From positions 1 through 64,000 of the forward strand of contig JAXGGA010002881.1 in NCBI GenBank assembly GCA_038373865.1: a stretch of 64,000 bases of DNA. Reading direction: 5' to 3'. Numbering within the stretch: position 1 is the stretch's first letter; every line of letters begins with the position of its first letter. Source of the DNA: Uloborus plumipes. Its lineage: Eukaryota > Arthropoda > Arachnida > Araneae > Uloboridae. The notes beneath the pieces were generated by a model, which saw nothing but the letters and a program-made list of their open reading frames with translations, made no database searches and was not told the DNA's origin. Below are positions 44,384-55,441 of the stretch, piece by piece. A program made the translations under genes and the position numbers.

Positions 44384-45857
44384 TAGGGATGCACCTAATA
44401 CTCGGTAAATATTCGGCACTCGGCCAAATTTGAATCAGGTACTCGGCCGATACCGAGTAGTTGTAGAAAATTGAATAGTTCAAGACACATTTTTCAATAA
44501 TTAAAAATATGCAAATATATATATAATGCAATCATTTACAATTAATATATTTATAAAATATGACTGAATTCTACGTATAACTTTTTAAAAAGTTATAATA
44601 CCAAATCAGTACAAAAATTAACTAAGAATGTGCAAATGTTATTAACTTTGCAAATGTAATTAGAACTAATCAATAATAGATAAATATACAGGGTGTCCAC
44701 TCCAATCGTGGACCAATAGCTAATTTCTAAACCGTTAGAGATAAGCATAGAGTTGATTTAGGAAAAAATCTCCAAATTACGAAAGGCATTTTGGGTCTAT
44801 TCAATGTTTTTCAAAAAATCAAATTTTGAAAGAGTTACGAAATTTAAATTTTTATACAGCCCCCCAGTCCTATCAATCATATTTAGTAAAACATTCTTGA
44901 CACTGTAACGTTTAAAACTAAAAAAAAATCACTCTTCTACCACAAAAATTGACCGAGTTATGACGTTTTGAAAAATCAAGATTTTGCATTATTTCATGAC
45001 GTCATCCAGCGATCGCTTAAGGGACCGTATGCGAAATCCTTCAAAATCTTGATTTTTCAAAAAGTCATAACTCGGTCAATTTTTGTGGTAGAAGAGTGAT
45101 TTTTTTTCAGTGTTAAACGTTACAGTGTCAAGAATGTTTTTCTAAATATGACTGATAGGACTGGGGGGCTGTATAAAAATTTAAGTTTCGTAACTCTTTC
45201 AAAATTTGATTTTTTGAAAAACATTGAATAGACCCAAAATTCCTTTCGTAATTTGAAAATTTTTTCCTAAATCAACTCTATGCTTATCTCTAACGGTTTA
45301 GAAATTAGCTATTGGTCCACGATTGGAGTGGACACCCTGTATATTTCCAACTTAATTGATACTTTATATTTATTCATTTAATATAGTTTCATTTTAAAAA
45401 CAACTTTTTTCTAAAATTTTTGACAAAATAAATAAAATATTTTAAACAATGCATTCGTTAAATTCAGTGGGATTTTTATTCTAAGAACTATCATATAGAG
45501 GTCCATTCCAATGACCAGTTCATATGTCAGGGTTCGAATTTACTGCTGGTCCATTGGTTCCAGACCAGTAAAACTCGCCTTGAATCACCATAAAAATAAT
45601 AAATAATCCAAGGACCACCATTTTTTTAAGAAAAAAAATGTGGTTAATAATTTAAGGTGACCCAGTGATGTTGTCTGTTAACCAGTATATATTCCTGTTC
45701 ACTGGTCGAGAAGACCAGTAAAATTTTGTAATGATTTCTAACCCTGCACCGCTGTATGTCAATGATTTTTTAAAAAACAATTGGTACTCCGTACTCGGCA
45801 ACTCGGTACTCAGTCGAGTAGTGAAAGGCCGAGTACTCGGTACTCGGTGCATCCCTA
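44384..45857. mobile_element. hAT-like element, TACTCGG type
   Basis: Ends TAGGGATGCACCTAATACTC and GTACTCGGTGCATCCCTA. Perfect 8-bp target duplication TTATTTAT (44376-44383, 45858-45865). Subterminal TACTCGG/CCGAGTA words lie at 44398-44460 and 45785-45850. It carries a palindromic MITE and no transposase. Confidence 0.85.
44689..45339. mobile_element. Palindromic MITE, 651 bp, inside hAT-like element
   Basis: CAGGGTGTCCACTCCAATCG and its complement form the ends, flanked by TA. The two halves pair almost throughout (about 310 bp each) around the centre AGCGATCGCT near 45010. Confidence 0.9.
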
Positions 45858-45865
45858 TTATTTAT

Positions 45866-46489
45866 AGACTTTTCCAAAGCCATATTCAGCTAATACTGTA
45901 ACTGCCATACCTAGTACGGTTTATACGGAAGAGTACAAATATGCATTGGTCTTTATTCAAAAGCATACCAATTGTATTAATATACAAAAATGGCATTCAT
46001 ACTTGAAATACAATAGAAATTTGCTTCAAAAATTGCTTTAAGAACAATTTGGCCCCACGTTTATGCAGGACAATCAGCCCGATTTTCGCACACCTTGGAT
46101 CAAGTTCGCCATCATTTTCGACTTTATCATGTGACAAATTTGTCATCCAATTGGCGAATCGGATATGATTTCATACACGTGACTGGACAAAAAAGACAGA
46201 GGGAGAAATTCGACTGGCACGAGAATTGAACTGAATGTCCTTACATTCGAAATTGCTTCTCATTTGGCTGTTTCTGTTGAGAAAGAATTTTCGTTACTGC
46301 AGAGTTCCCTAGTGTAAATGATTCCTTTTACATTTTTTCAATACTTACAGTAAACAATATAACCATATTCTGCTTTTCAAAACAATTCCATCATAAAACC
46401 ACATTGTTGAGCAAGTGTTGATGTAAAGTTACATCATAAAATCAAAGTCCAAAGTCAAAACTGAAAGATTGATTTTTTTCTTAATAATC
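45866..46489 (-). other. Probable 3' UTR and downstream of secreted-protein gene
   Basis: No coding. AATAAA on the minus strand at 45952-45957 could serve the gene at 46490-49179. Confidence 0.4.
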
Positions 46490-49179
46490 CTAAGTACTTT
46501 TACGATTGTTTATCAAGCTATTGGGATCTTTATCGACATACCTTATTTCGGCATCGCTAAATAGTTTATTAAATTCTTCTGTCGTCATTTTTACGTATCC
46601 TTTCGGAGGCACGTGATCTCCAGGGGCATAATAAGCGTGGAAAAACTGTTTTTTTAACTCAGAAGTTGTATGCGGATGGGCATTGTCACTCTCAAAGCTT
46701 TGAGGTGGATAGGGCTGTGCGTACTTGCAATGTCTTTGCTTTTTACACCATCAGTTCCAACGAATATGTACTGAAACTGCTCGTGTGGTTTCACGTTGCC
46801 GAACGCACCAGCTGAATTGGTTTCAGAGTTGCTGTTAGCACTCACATAGGCAGCACTTTCAAGATTGAACTGATTTGCTGATGACGAGCCGTTTCCCACG
46901 AAGATTTGCGAACTGTGGTCCAAGTACACGAAAGGTTGATCTTGTGTCACATTCTGGAACTGTATCTGTGAAGATTGGGGAGTGCTTGCAGTTAAATACA
47001 ACAACTCGTTGTCTCGTGGATGATTCTGCACTTGATGTAAAAACTGAGACTGTTTCGTTATTGGCACGTGCACTATGGCCACCTCTCGATCCACCACTGC
47101 AGGTACACCATGTATGTTCGTTATCACCGTAGGATCCTTGTAAATTTTTCCTAGTTTAATGTTCTTGTCGAGGTAGTTTGTCAATACTTTTGGCATAAGA
47201 GATTTTTTAAGAGCATTCAAAGCCATCGTGCCAGTATTTTTTGTAAATTTATTCAAATTAAGTCCCACCGGATGGAAAAATGCTTTCTGGCTTCCCAATG
47301 AATGGAAAGGCTGCGTAGGAATATAACTCTGCACTTTTGGAACAATGAATTTTTTCATCTGATTTGCCAAATTTTTACCGATGGGAGAAAGAATATTCTT
47401 GGTAACTTCAAAAGGCTTTCCTTTAGGTTTCAAATTCGACAAATATTTGACATCAGTGAATAAATCTTGATTTGGAGAAAATGGCTCAGAATCTAAATGA
47501 AGGACATTAGCAGAGTTTAGGTCATAATTATTAGTTTGTTGATGTTTAGGGGAAGAATATTCATCAAGTTTAATTTCGGTTCCTTTAAAGTTATTTAAGG
47601 CATGGTGGTTTGACAGATGGGATAGATCGTACAATTCTGAATCCGTGCTTGGGTGATGGAAATCTATGTTAGTGTGCTGGTTTTTAAGTATCTGTGCAAA
47701 TAGCTCAGGTTTATGCTTCGGAGAGCCGCCTGATGAATCGAGAATACGAGGGAATTCTTTACCTTTAAAAACATTGGGCATAAGATGCATTTTATCAAAG
47801 TGTATGCTACCTATTTCTTTAACTGAGTGGGGATTAACTTCCCCTATTGGTGTTATTTTGAGGTATGCTTTTTCTCCTTGGTGGATACCTTTAAAGTTTT
47901 TCAGCGGTATTTCCTCTAGTGAGGGCAAAATATATGGCACATTTTGACGGGGATTCTCAAATAAATCTAAAGGCTTTCTCGGATTCTCCAAGTAAATTGG
48001 TTTATAATCTAAATTTTCATGTTTCGGAGGAGCATCGTAAGATGACTGTGGAGGGTAATACTGAAAAATGTTTTTCGAATGTCCTTTGGGACTATTTTGC
48101 TGCTGTTTTACTTTCGGGTGGTTCTGGTAAGGAGGTAACTGATATTGATGGCCACCAGAAAGCTGTTCAAGATGTCCCTGATTCTGATGTGCGTTAGGAT
48201 TACTTAGCTGCTGTTTTACTGTCGGATAATCATGATACGTAGGTAATTGGTATTGATGACCATCATGGAGATGTTCAAGATGACCCTGATTCTGATGTGC
48301 GTTAGGATTACTTAGCTGCTGTTTCACTGTTGGATAATCCTGATAAGTAGGTAATTGATATTGATGGCCATCAGGGAGATGTTTAAGATGATCCTTATTC
48401 GAATGCGTGTTATGATTACTAAGCTGCTGTTTTACTGTCGGAAAATCCTGATAAGTAGTTAATTGGTATTGTTGGCCATCAGGGAGCTGTTTAAGATGTC
48501 CCTGATTTTGATGTGTGGTAGGATTACTTAGTTGCTGTTTGATCGTCTGACGATCCTGGTAAGGAGATGACTGATAAGGATAGCCACCAGAAGCCTGATT
48601 CTGATGGTTGTGTCCCTGATTCTGATGTGTGGCGTAATCTAATTGCTGCTCGTGCACATGATCTGATGCTGAATTTGAATGAAATTGATGATCTGCAGGC
48701 ACATGCAAACTTCCACCATGTGCTGTTTGGTATTGATCGAGTGGCACATTAACTTGATCTTGGTAGTGGTTTGAAACCACATTATGTTGTACTTCATTTT
48801 GAGGTTGATATTGATTCGCAGACTCGTACACTTGACCGTTATCTTGTGGTTGGTACTGCTGCAAATATTCTTGATTGTGTTCCTGAGATGGAGAATGGTA
48901 GTAGCTAGTTGAAATTGGATGTTGTACGCTCTTAACTGGTTCGTACTGTTCTAAAGGCGGCAGATAGTATGGCTCCAGCGGTCTTTGAAGGTGAGAAGGG
49001 AATTGAATTCGATTTTCGTGTGAATGATCATAATGTTTTCTTCTCGCGGGGCCAAAGTGGAAAGGATGACCAGGTAAAATAGGCCTCCAACCGCCGTACA
49101 AAATCTTCGGCGGGGTTAGACTAGAAGCAAGCGAAATGATAACAATCAGAACTAATGACACGAAAATCGTGTTTGAAAC
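46490..49179 (-). CDS. Secreted Gln/His/Tyr-rich repeat protein, last exon
   Basis: Family not recognised. An acceptor (TTTCTTTCCAG) precedes 49179, from where the frame reads VSNTIFVSLVLIVIISLASS, the hydrophobic core of a signal peptide; an in-frame stop just upstream shows that the ATG is on another exon. After TPPKILYGGWRPILPGHPFH the protein is rich in Q, H, Y, P and S, with five 36-residue repeats (SNPNAHQNQGHLE ... YPTVKQQL), then a less repetitive Lys/Pro/Asn-rich part. The frame is open to a stop at 46654, but from about 46740 the next frame reads convincing protein (YAQPYPPQSFESDNAHPHTT and HAYYAPGDHVPPKGYVKMTT) to a TAG at 46490. One missing base in the run of five A (46740-46744) would explain this. 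Low-complexity secreted proteins of this kind are typical of arthropod cuticle, silk or glue; that role is inference. A tentative exon 1 is ATG at 53064-53066 followed by GTAAGA. Confidence 0.75.
48125..48580 (-). repeat. 108-bp coding tandem repeats
   Basis: Four full and one partial unit inside the secreted-protein exon, each encoding 36 residues with CTTAGCTGCTGTTT(T/C)ACTG on the plus strand as the conserved border. Units differ by substitutions but keep the frame. Confidence 0.85.
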
Positions 49180-49408
49180 CTGGAAAGAAAAAGAAAAGAG
49201 ACATTAACAAAACAGGTAAAGAGAGATACCACTTTAGGCGCATTAGAAAAGCATTAAATCAGTAATTTAAAATTTCATAATCTAAAATTTTAAAATATAA
49301 AAAAAGTAGCTGACTTCAAATCGAAGTTGAGGAATGGATCTGACCTTGTATGATGGTAGAGAAGATCTAGCAAACAAAGCAATTTGAACTTTATTCATAG
49401 TAGAATTA

Positions 49409-50141
49409 CACTGCAAAAAATAAACGGTTGTTTTTACTGTATAGTACTGGCAGCAGAGGTTCCAGTTTAACCCATTAACGCCTGACATTTTGTTTTCCAA
49501 AGATATTTTGTATACTGGTTACAAACTGTTTAATGTTCAGGAAAAATAATAAAAAAAATATTATGTGAAAAATAATTTTTTTATTAAGGAAAGAAGAATT
49601 GTCCCTTAAAAGTTACGATAGACCCCAGAGGGTATATACTTTGTTTACAAATTTTTTTTTTCTGCCTACGATATAATATTTAAACAGACATTTTATAAGA
49701 AGAAATAAAATCAGCAATTAACATAAACTGGGAAGCTAGGAATAACTTTGAAAACTTAGCTTTTTTTCTTGAGATTGTGAACAATGTCATTTTTGACAAA
49801 GGTCATGTTAAAACTGCTACAGAACACACTTTACAATGGTTATGTGCTGCAATCTGTTAATAACGAATTAAAACAATACCAAGGTACTAATTAAACACCA
49901 TTATTTGGTTGAAATGTTCATTTTGGGGAAATTCAGACCCTTTTTTGGACCGTCCCTAAAAAGGGACGCTAGGCATTAATGGGTTAAAACTGTAAAATGC
50001 ACCGTAATAAACTGTAAAATTAGCAGTAATATATATTTTACTGCTAATTTTACAGTTTATTACCGTGCATTTTACAGCTTTTAAGAGGAACCTCTGCTGC
50101 CAGTATTATACATTAAAAACAACTGTTTATTTTTTACAGTG
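49409..50141. mobile_element. ACTGTAAAA-family MITE, copy 2
   Basis: Ends CACTGCAAAAAATAAAC and TTTATTTTTTACAGTG with TA on both sides. Interior GGCAGCAGAGGTTCCAGTTT is inverted at the other side. Split by a second element. Confidence 0.75.
49471..49983. mobile_element. piggyBac-like MITE
   Basis: TTAA then CCCATTAACGCC at the left; GGCATTAATGGG then TTAA at the right. The TTAA target and CCC/GGG tips are the signature of piggyBac-type elements. 513 bp, no transposase. Confidence 0.8.
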
Positions 50142-50379
50142 TATTTTAATATTGGTATTTTTCATGAGAGATATACTTCGCTATGGGTTCTACAGATTCT
50201 ATATTGGATACAAGAAGGTCATGTTTCCTAAATTATTTAACTTAACTCCGTATTTGTAATTTCGTTTTGCTTTCCAGATTGCTACTTAAAGTACAGCCTG
50301 ATTTTGATTAGTTGACTCCCAATGTGCCTAAGATTGGACGATCTTATTTGGTAAAGCAGGAATAAGTTGCAGATAAAAG

Positions 50380-50810
50380 TTATTCGCATTATGTCAATAT
50401 AAGAATTTCTCCCATTTCAACCCAAACATTAATGAATTCGCCTAAGTTTGAAAGTCTTTTCCAGAGCAAGACTATAATTTTTCGTGGCAGAGGGCATAAA
50501 AGTCGTTTAGGGATTCTGTGACCTACAAAAAGGATTTAAAATTAGCAGAAAAAAACTAATAGTGAATGATTCCCATTCCCTTTATAAAACAGGAGTGAGG
50601 ATCACCTGTTTAAGTGCCTAATGAAGGTTATTGACATTGTGCCAATATAAGAATTTCTCCCGTTTTCAACCCAAACATAAATGAGCTCGTCTAAAGTTGA
50701 AAGTCTTTTCCAGAGCAAGAGTATAATTTTTCGTGAATGCATCAAAGTAGTTAAGTGATTACCCGACCTACAAAAAGTACATCAAATTAGCAGAAAAATA
50801 AACTAATACA
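50380..50810 (+). repeat. Direct duplication of about 180 bp
   Basis: TCAATATAAGAATTTCTCCC ... TTGAAAGTCTTTTCCAGAGC ... ACCTACAAAAAG occurs at 50395-50565 and again at 50640-50805 with small changes. Confidence 0.75.
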
Positions 50811-51716
50811 CAATTCAGCGTAATAGCTTCGAGGCAAGAACGAAGTCGAAAACGGCTTTTAATAACAATAAAAGCGAAAACTTGATTGAGATCAAACGCT
50901 TGGCTACATCCAGCCACCCAGAGAGCGCAACAAAGTTTCAAGTCCAGAGTGTCTGAAATCCGAAACACACTTCCCACAGCAAGATAAAAAGTGAAGTTAA
51001 CCATCTGAGACTTTAACAGTCAATCAGTCAATCAGCTCACAGCGTGATGAAGATGAGATCAAGTAAGAAAAGGCATTTATCCGCTCGATCAAGCGACGAC
51101 TTTCAGTGAACGAGGATCGAAAATAGGTTGATGCTTCCTTTTCCTTTTTTTCTTCTCTCTCTCTGGTAAATTTCCTGAGAACTGAAGATCAACAAAACAC
51201 TCTTCTTTTTCTGGATGAGCAATTTCAATAATAGAGACGCTAAATTTTTGCATTAGTTTCTCTGCTGGCGTGCCTGCCTAGTAGAGTTTCCTCTAAATGT
51301 TAATTCTTTTCAACTCACGAGATGAAGTTGGAAGGTATGCAAGGGTTCTGTGAGGGTTTTGACCCCCTCGCCAGTATCGTAGGGGGCCATCATGGAGATA
51401 CTGTACGTCCGTGAAAGCCGCGCCTAGCACTCGCGAACCATTCCACTGAAAAAAGGGGTGATGGGTTGTGAGTGAGAACTTTCCGAAGTTTCCAATTTAA
51501 AACTTGCATTTTTTTTGCTATCCTTTTGACATATTGATCTAAACTATATAGTTGAAAGTGGCATCGTTCTACGTTGTTTCACACGGTTCAAAATGGTTCT
51601 TATTGTTCTTCCCCTTGTTGTTATCTTACCTATCACCCCTATTTTGGTAAGATCAGAGAAGACCTGACGCATGCATAAACACGCGGAAGGTTTTACTAAA
51701 GAAGAGCAGACAGTAA

Positions 51717-51967
51717 GCTGGCAATTTGGGGTGCGCTGCTTCACTTCTCCAACTGTATCGTCATTTGGTGCGAAGTCCGACTTCCACAGTACACACATGC
51801 CATAGGTACCCGTTTATAGGGTAGGCAACCATTCACAACACAACAAAACATTCACACAAATGAAGGACAAGGACAGGAGAGAGAAAGTGCATCCATGCCC
51901 GATCCGGGATTCGAACCACGGGACCTCCCCATCCAATCAGACTTCTCTGACCACTAGACAAGGGGCC
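51717..51967 (-). mobile_element. tRNA-derived SINE, copy 1
   Basis: On the minus strand a tRNA-like head (51967-51898) has an A-box-like TCTAGTGGTCAGAG and a perfect B box GGTTCGAATCC, followed by a body shared with the copy at 58048-58320. It resembles tRNA-Glu/Asp most, but it is not a tRNA gene: the acceptor stem does not pair well and the body continues. Confidence 0.8.
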
Positions 51968-52664
51968 GGTACCCAAGCAGATGTTTTGACAAATTGATAA
52001 AAAAGATACATGGTTCAGCGTATCATCCACTCTATATTTTTTTGAGGGTGATATATGAGTTGTGGTGTGAATGCGATGGTGAAAGTGGTACCGATAGATA
52101 GCACTATACGTGCCATTTGCAGTAGTAGCAATGGCACAGCGTGGTAAGCATCGCCATCTGTCTCGGAGAAGTATGTTCTAAAATACTAAAATAGCTTTAA
52201 GTTACTCCAATAGAAATCGACTACTGGAAAGAAATATTTTAATGCAAATTAATATTTTGAAGCATGTATCTATTTTTTTCGTACGACAGTTCGAAATTTA
52301 TTATTTGACTTCATTTCATATTCGGTGTCGCATACAGCGGTTTTATATGAACATTTATACAAAACTTTCCAAATCGACACCAATTTTTTGATGAATAACT
52401 TTGTTTTAAAAAATGCCCAGAAAACTACGCTTGGAAAATTTTTAAATATGTATAAGTTCTTATAAATTTTTTTCTCACAAAAGCTTATTTAACATTATCG
52501 AAATTGCGTATTACTGTTTTTTGTAGGATTGTCGTCTAGAGAAAATTCGTCCTATTTTTTACTGTAAACACAAGACTTGTTATTTTTATTTCTGTTATTA
52601 ATCAATTAGTTCAAGCTTAAAGCAGTGAGTAACCGCCTCTGAGCAAGGGCTAAGGGAGGAACAT

Positions 52665-53026
52665 GCAATACACCGCCAACTCGGCCATTTCGATCCATGG
52701 ACTGCAGTTTCGCGCTTATTGTGCGCTCATCAGCATGGAATAAAGTAGCCGAGTTGGAAATCCTCTTATAGAGCAAAGAGAGCGAAAAAAAAAAAAAACA
52801 AAAAAACAAAAAAAAAAAAAAACGATGTGCGGTCGCTCGCTGGTATTCTATTTTCACATTAGCAACCAGTTTTTTTTTTTTTTTTTTTTTTTTTTTCGCT
52901 CTCTTGGCTCTATAAGAGGATTTTTGCTTCCAACTCGGCTACTTTCGTATTCCATGCTGATGAGCGCACAATATGCGCGAAACTGCAGTCCATGGATCGA
53001 AATGGCCGAGTTGGCGGTGTATTGCA
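52665..53026. repeat. Tail-to-tail inverted retroposon-like pair
   Basis: A segment of about 125 bp (GCAATACACCGCCAACTCGG at its start) at 52665-52785 ends in an A tract (52784-52822). Its inverted, about 92% similar copy at 52897-53026 is preceded by a T run (52870-52896). Each copy thus ends in poly-A, facing each other. Confidence 0.75.
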
Positions 53027-53944
53027 AGTTCAAGCTTGTTTCTGTCACACTATATTGTCTTACCATACTATATCTGTAACTCACAATTCCTAATTCAATG
53101 GTGAACTTTTATAGTCAATAATTTCCATTAAGGGTGCCCCTAAATGCTGTAATTTTATCTTGCCGTGCCAATTCTAAACAAGTTCGGCGACTCTATGAGA
53201 CAACTATTTTCCCCGGTGTTATAATAAATAATTGTAAATAAAAAATAAGATGATAAAGTCAGAGTTTCTGCACAAGCTGGTTTCTTTCTGGGAGGGGCGG
53301 GGGCGTAAGCTACTTTTAGAGGCTTTAATTTCGTTTTTAAAATCAAGTCAGGGTTTACTTTTCTTTTGACGGTAAGGGACGGTAAGAGATTTCCTGTCAG
53401 CCTATGGGCGGCATGGAAATAAATTTGGCCCTGCTATTCGTTTCGATAGACCATCAGTACATTATTTTGAAGAAAAATTACTTCCATCTATAACAACTAA
53501 ATAAAACACAAAACTATTATATATGTAAAAAAATAAAAAATAAACTTTTTCTATTTTAAATTTTAACACGACTTTTGACGCTCACTTTTAGGGTGGAAAA
53601 AATGCTGCAGAATTTTAGATTATCTCACAAAATGCATTTCATCTTGTTCAACTAGATTTTTACAGAAAAGCTCGTTGGAAGAGCTCTGTACACCTTTAAA
53701 AAAAGGGGGGGGGGCGCAACAAAACTCTAACGGAAGTTTCCATAAACTGAGTCTGATGAACGCGCTCTCGCAGGTCCGTAGATATAAGTAATATCATTTT
53801 AAGGGAATCAAATTATGGTAAATGTCCTTCTTTTCTTTTTTAAAACAGCTACTTTAAAAATGTGCCAACTTTCTTGTGACAGGGGCACCAAATTTTGGGG
53901 CAACACTTTCGCGTAAAAATCGGGTCCTGTCTACACTACCACAC

Positions 53945-54295
53945 ACTGTAAAAATTGAATGTTATTTTTACAGTATAATACAGCTAATTTTATAGTAAAA
54001 AACTAAAATTTGATAATTTTACTTGTACTAAACTGTAAAATTGCTAATTTTACAGTTTGTTATAGAGCATTTTACAGTTTTAAACTGGAACCTCTGCTGT
54101 CATTTTTATACTGTTGTTTTTACAGTGTAATACAGTTAAATGTTTTGGCAATAAACTATAAACTTGCTAACTTTACAGTAAGAAACTTTAAAATTGCCTA
54201 TTTTACAGTTTATTACTGTGAATTTTAGTTTTAAATTGGAACCTCTACTGCCAGTATTATACTGTAAAAACAACAGTTCATTTTTTGCAGTATAC
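53945..54295. repeat. ACTGTAAAA repeat family, copy 3
   Basis: Begins CACACTGTAAAAATTGAATG and ends near ACAGTTCATTTTTTGCAGT, with GGAACCTCT(G/A)CTG inside. Confidence 0.7.
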
Positions 54296-55152
54296 TTTTA
54301 AACACTGAGAGCTACTTTTCAGTCCGTAACGATCCTAATTCATTCCCAAGGCTATAATGTTTTCAGAGTTATTCGAAACTTCGTTTATTTACAATAGCAA
54401 CATTGACACAAAAAACATCATGTGCTAAAATAGAGAAATTACCGCGAATAACTAACTCATTCGCGAAAGTAACCCACACCAAACTACTGATAAAAACTAT
54501 TTAAACTCCTAACATCACTTAACTGTGGAACAATTCTATAACTATTTCCACAACTTGTCGAGGTTAAAAAAAAAGTTATGACGATGAAAAATTACAGTAA
54601 TCGTAGCTAATCTGTTATGTGTGTGCGGCTTGTAATACTTTAAGTCAATAATTGACACTGAAAATCAGTCGTCTATATCGCTCTTCTTTTCAGGCATATT
54701 TTTTTACGTATTTCCTCCGCTCGGTAGCACGTTGCAGAGGCATTAAATCATGGTGGTAATCGTGTCTGGGTTTATTCCGATCGCGCTGTGCTTGAATAAC
54801 GATCTTTTGAAATCAGAGCGTTACATAAATGTAAACATTTAGATGGCTGGGATCTTGAAGTTATCGATAGCTTTCACTTGCGATAGCAGAAGATAGTTTT
54901 CTCTTTTGATATTGAAAAGCTCTTACCGAAGTTGTAAGAAAATGGTGCTCCTGAACTTAATTTTTTTAATGAAGAGATTCTAAATTTAGCGAACGAAACT
55001 CAGAGTTTTACCAAAGGATAAAATATGAGCATGCACAGGCATACATGCTTGCATAAATTGGTGTAGTAGGTCGGAAATATTTGAGGCAACTGATCTTGAG
55101 GTTTTAAGAGACTCGCCAAAAGAAAAAGTGTTTTTAATCAATTTATGTTACA
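54296..55152. other. Spacer without recognised gene
   Basis: AT-rich; nothing coding or repetitive was recognised. Confidence 0.4.
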
Positions 55153-55441
55153 TTTGCACCCCAACCAGGAACGGATACAAGAGAAGGGCAATGGAGCGAT
55201 CGCCCCTCAATTGGGAGACTCTTCATCGGTAATTTTTCGATATTGAAATATTTGAAAATGCAACTTCTTTCGAGTTTTAATGAAGTTGGGGGAAGGAGGT
55301 TTGAGGCTCTCCCCCGGAAATATTTCGGAATGTAAGTCCGAAATATTGTGATCAGTATTTGAAAACCAGAATGCAGAGTAAAGAGTACGTAACACAGATC
55401 AATCGCCCCTCCCTTGAAAAAATTCTAGATCTGCCCTTGAC
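55153..55441. repeat. MITE-like repeat, related to 10426-10681
   Basis: Contains GCGATCGCCCCTCAA, and ATCGCCCCTCCCTTG then TCTAGATCTGCCCTTGA at the right end, as in the 10.4-kb copy. Confidence 0.55.

Noticed and set aside
50768..51004. Small secreted protein on the minus strand (MVNFTFYLAVG)
   Set aside because: The hydrophobic start is short, the frame lies in a duplicated non-coding stretch and has no homologue I know.
51898..51967. Functional tRNA gene
   Set aside because: A and B boxes are present, but the acceptor stem does not pair, and the same body follows the head at 58 kb; this is a SINE head.
53064..53066. Firm first exon of the secreted-protein gene (ATG followed by GTAAGA)
   Set aside because: Phase and sequence fit, but the site is next to a retroposon arm and such a short match can occur by chance; kept only as a tentative note.
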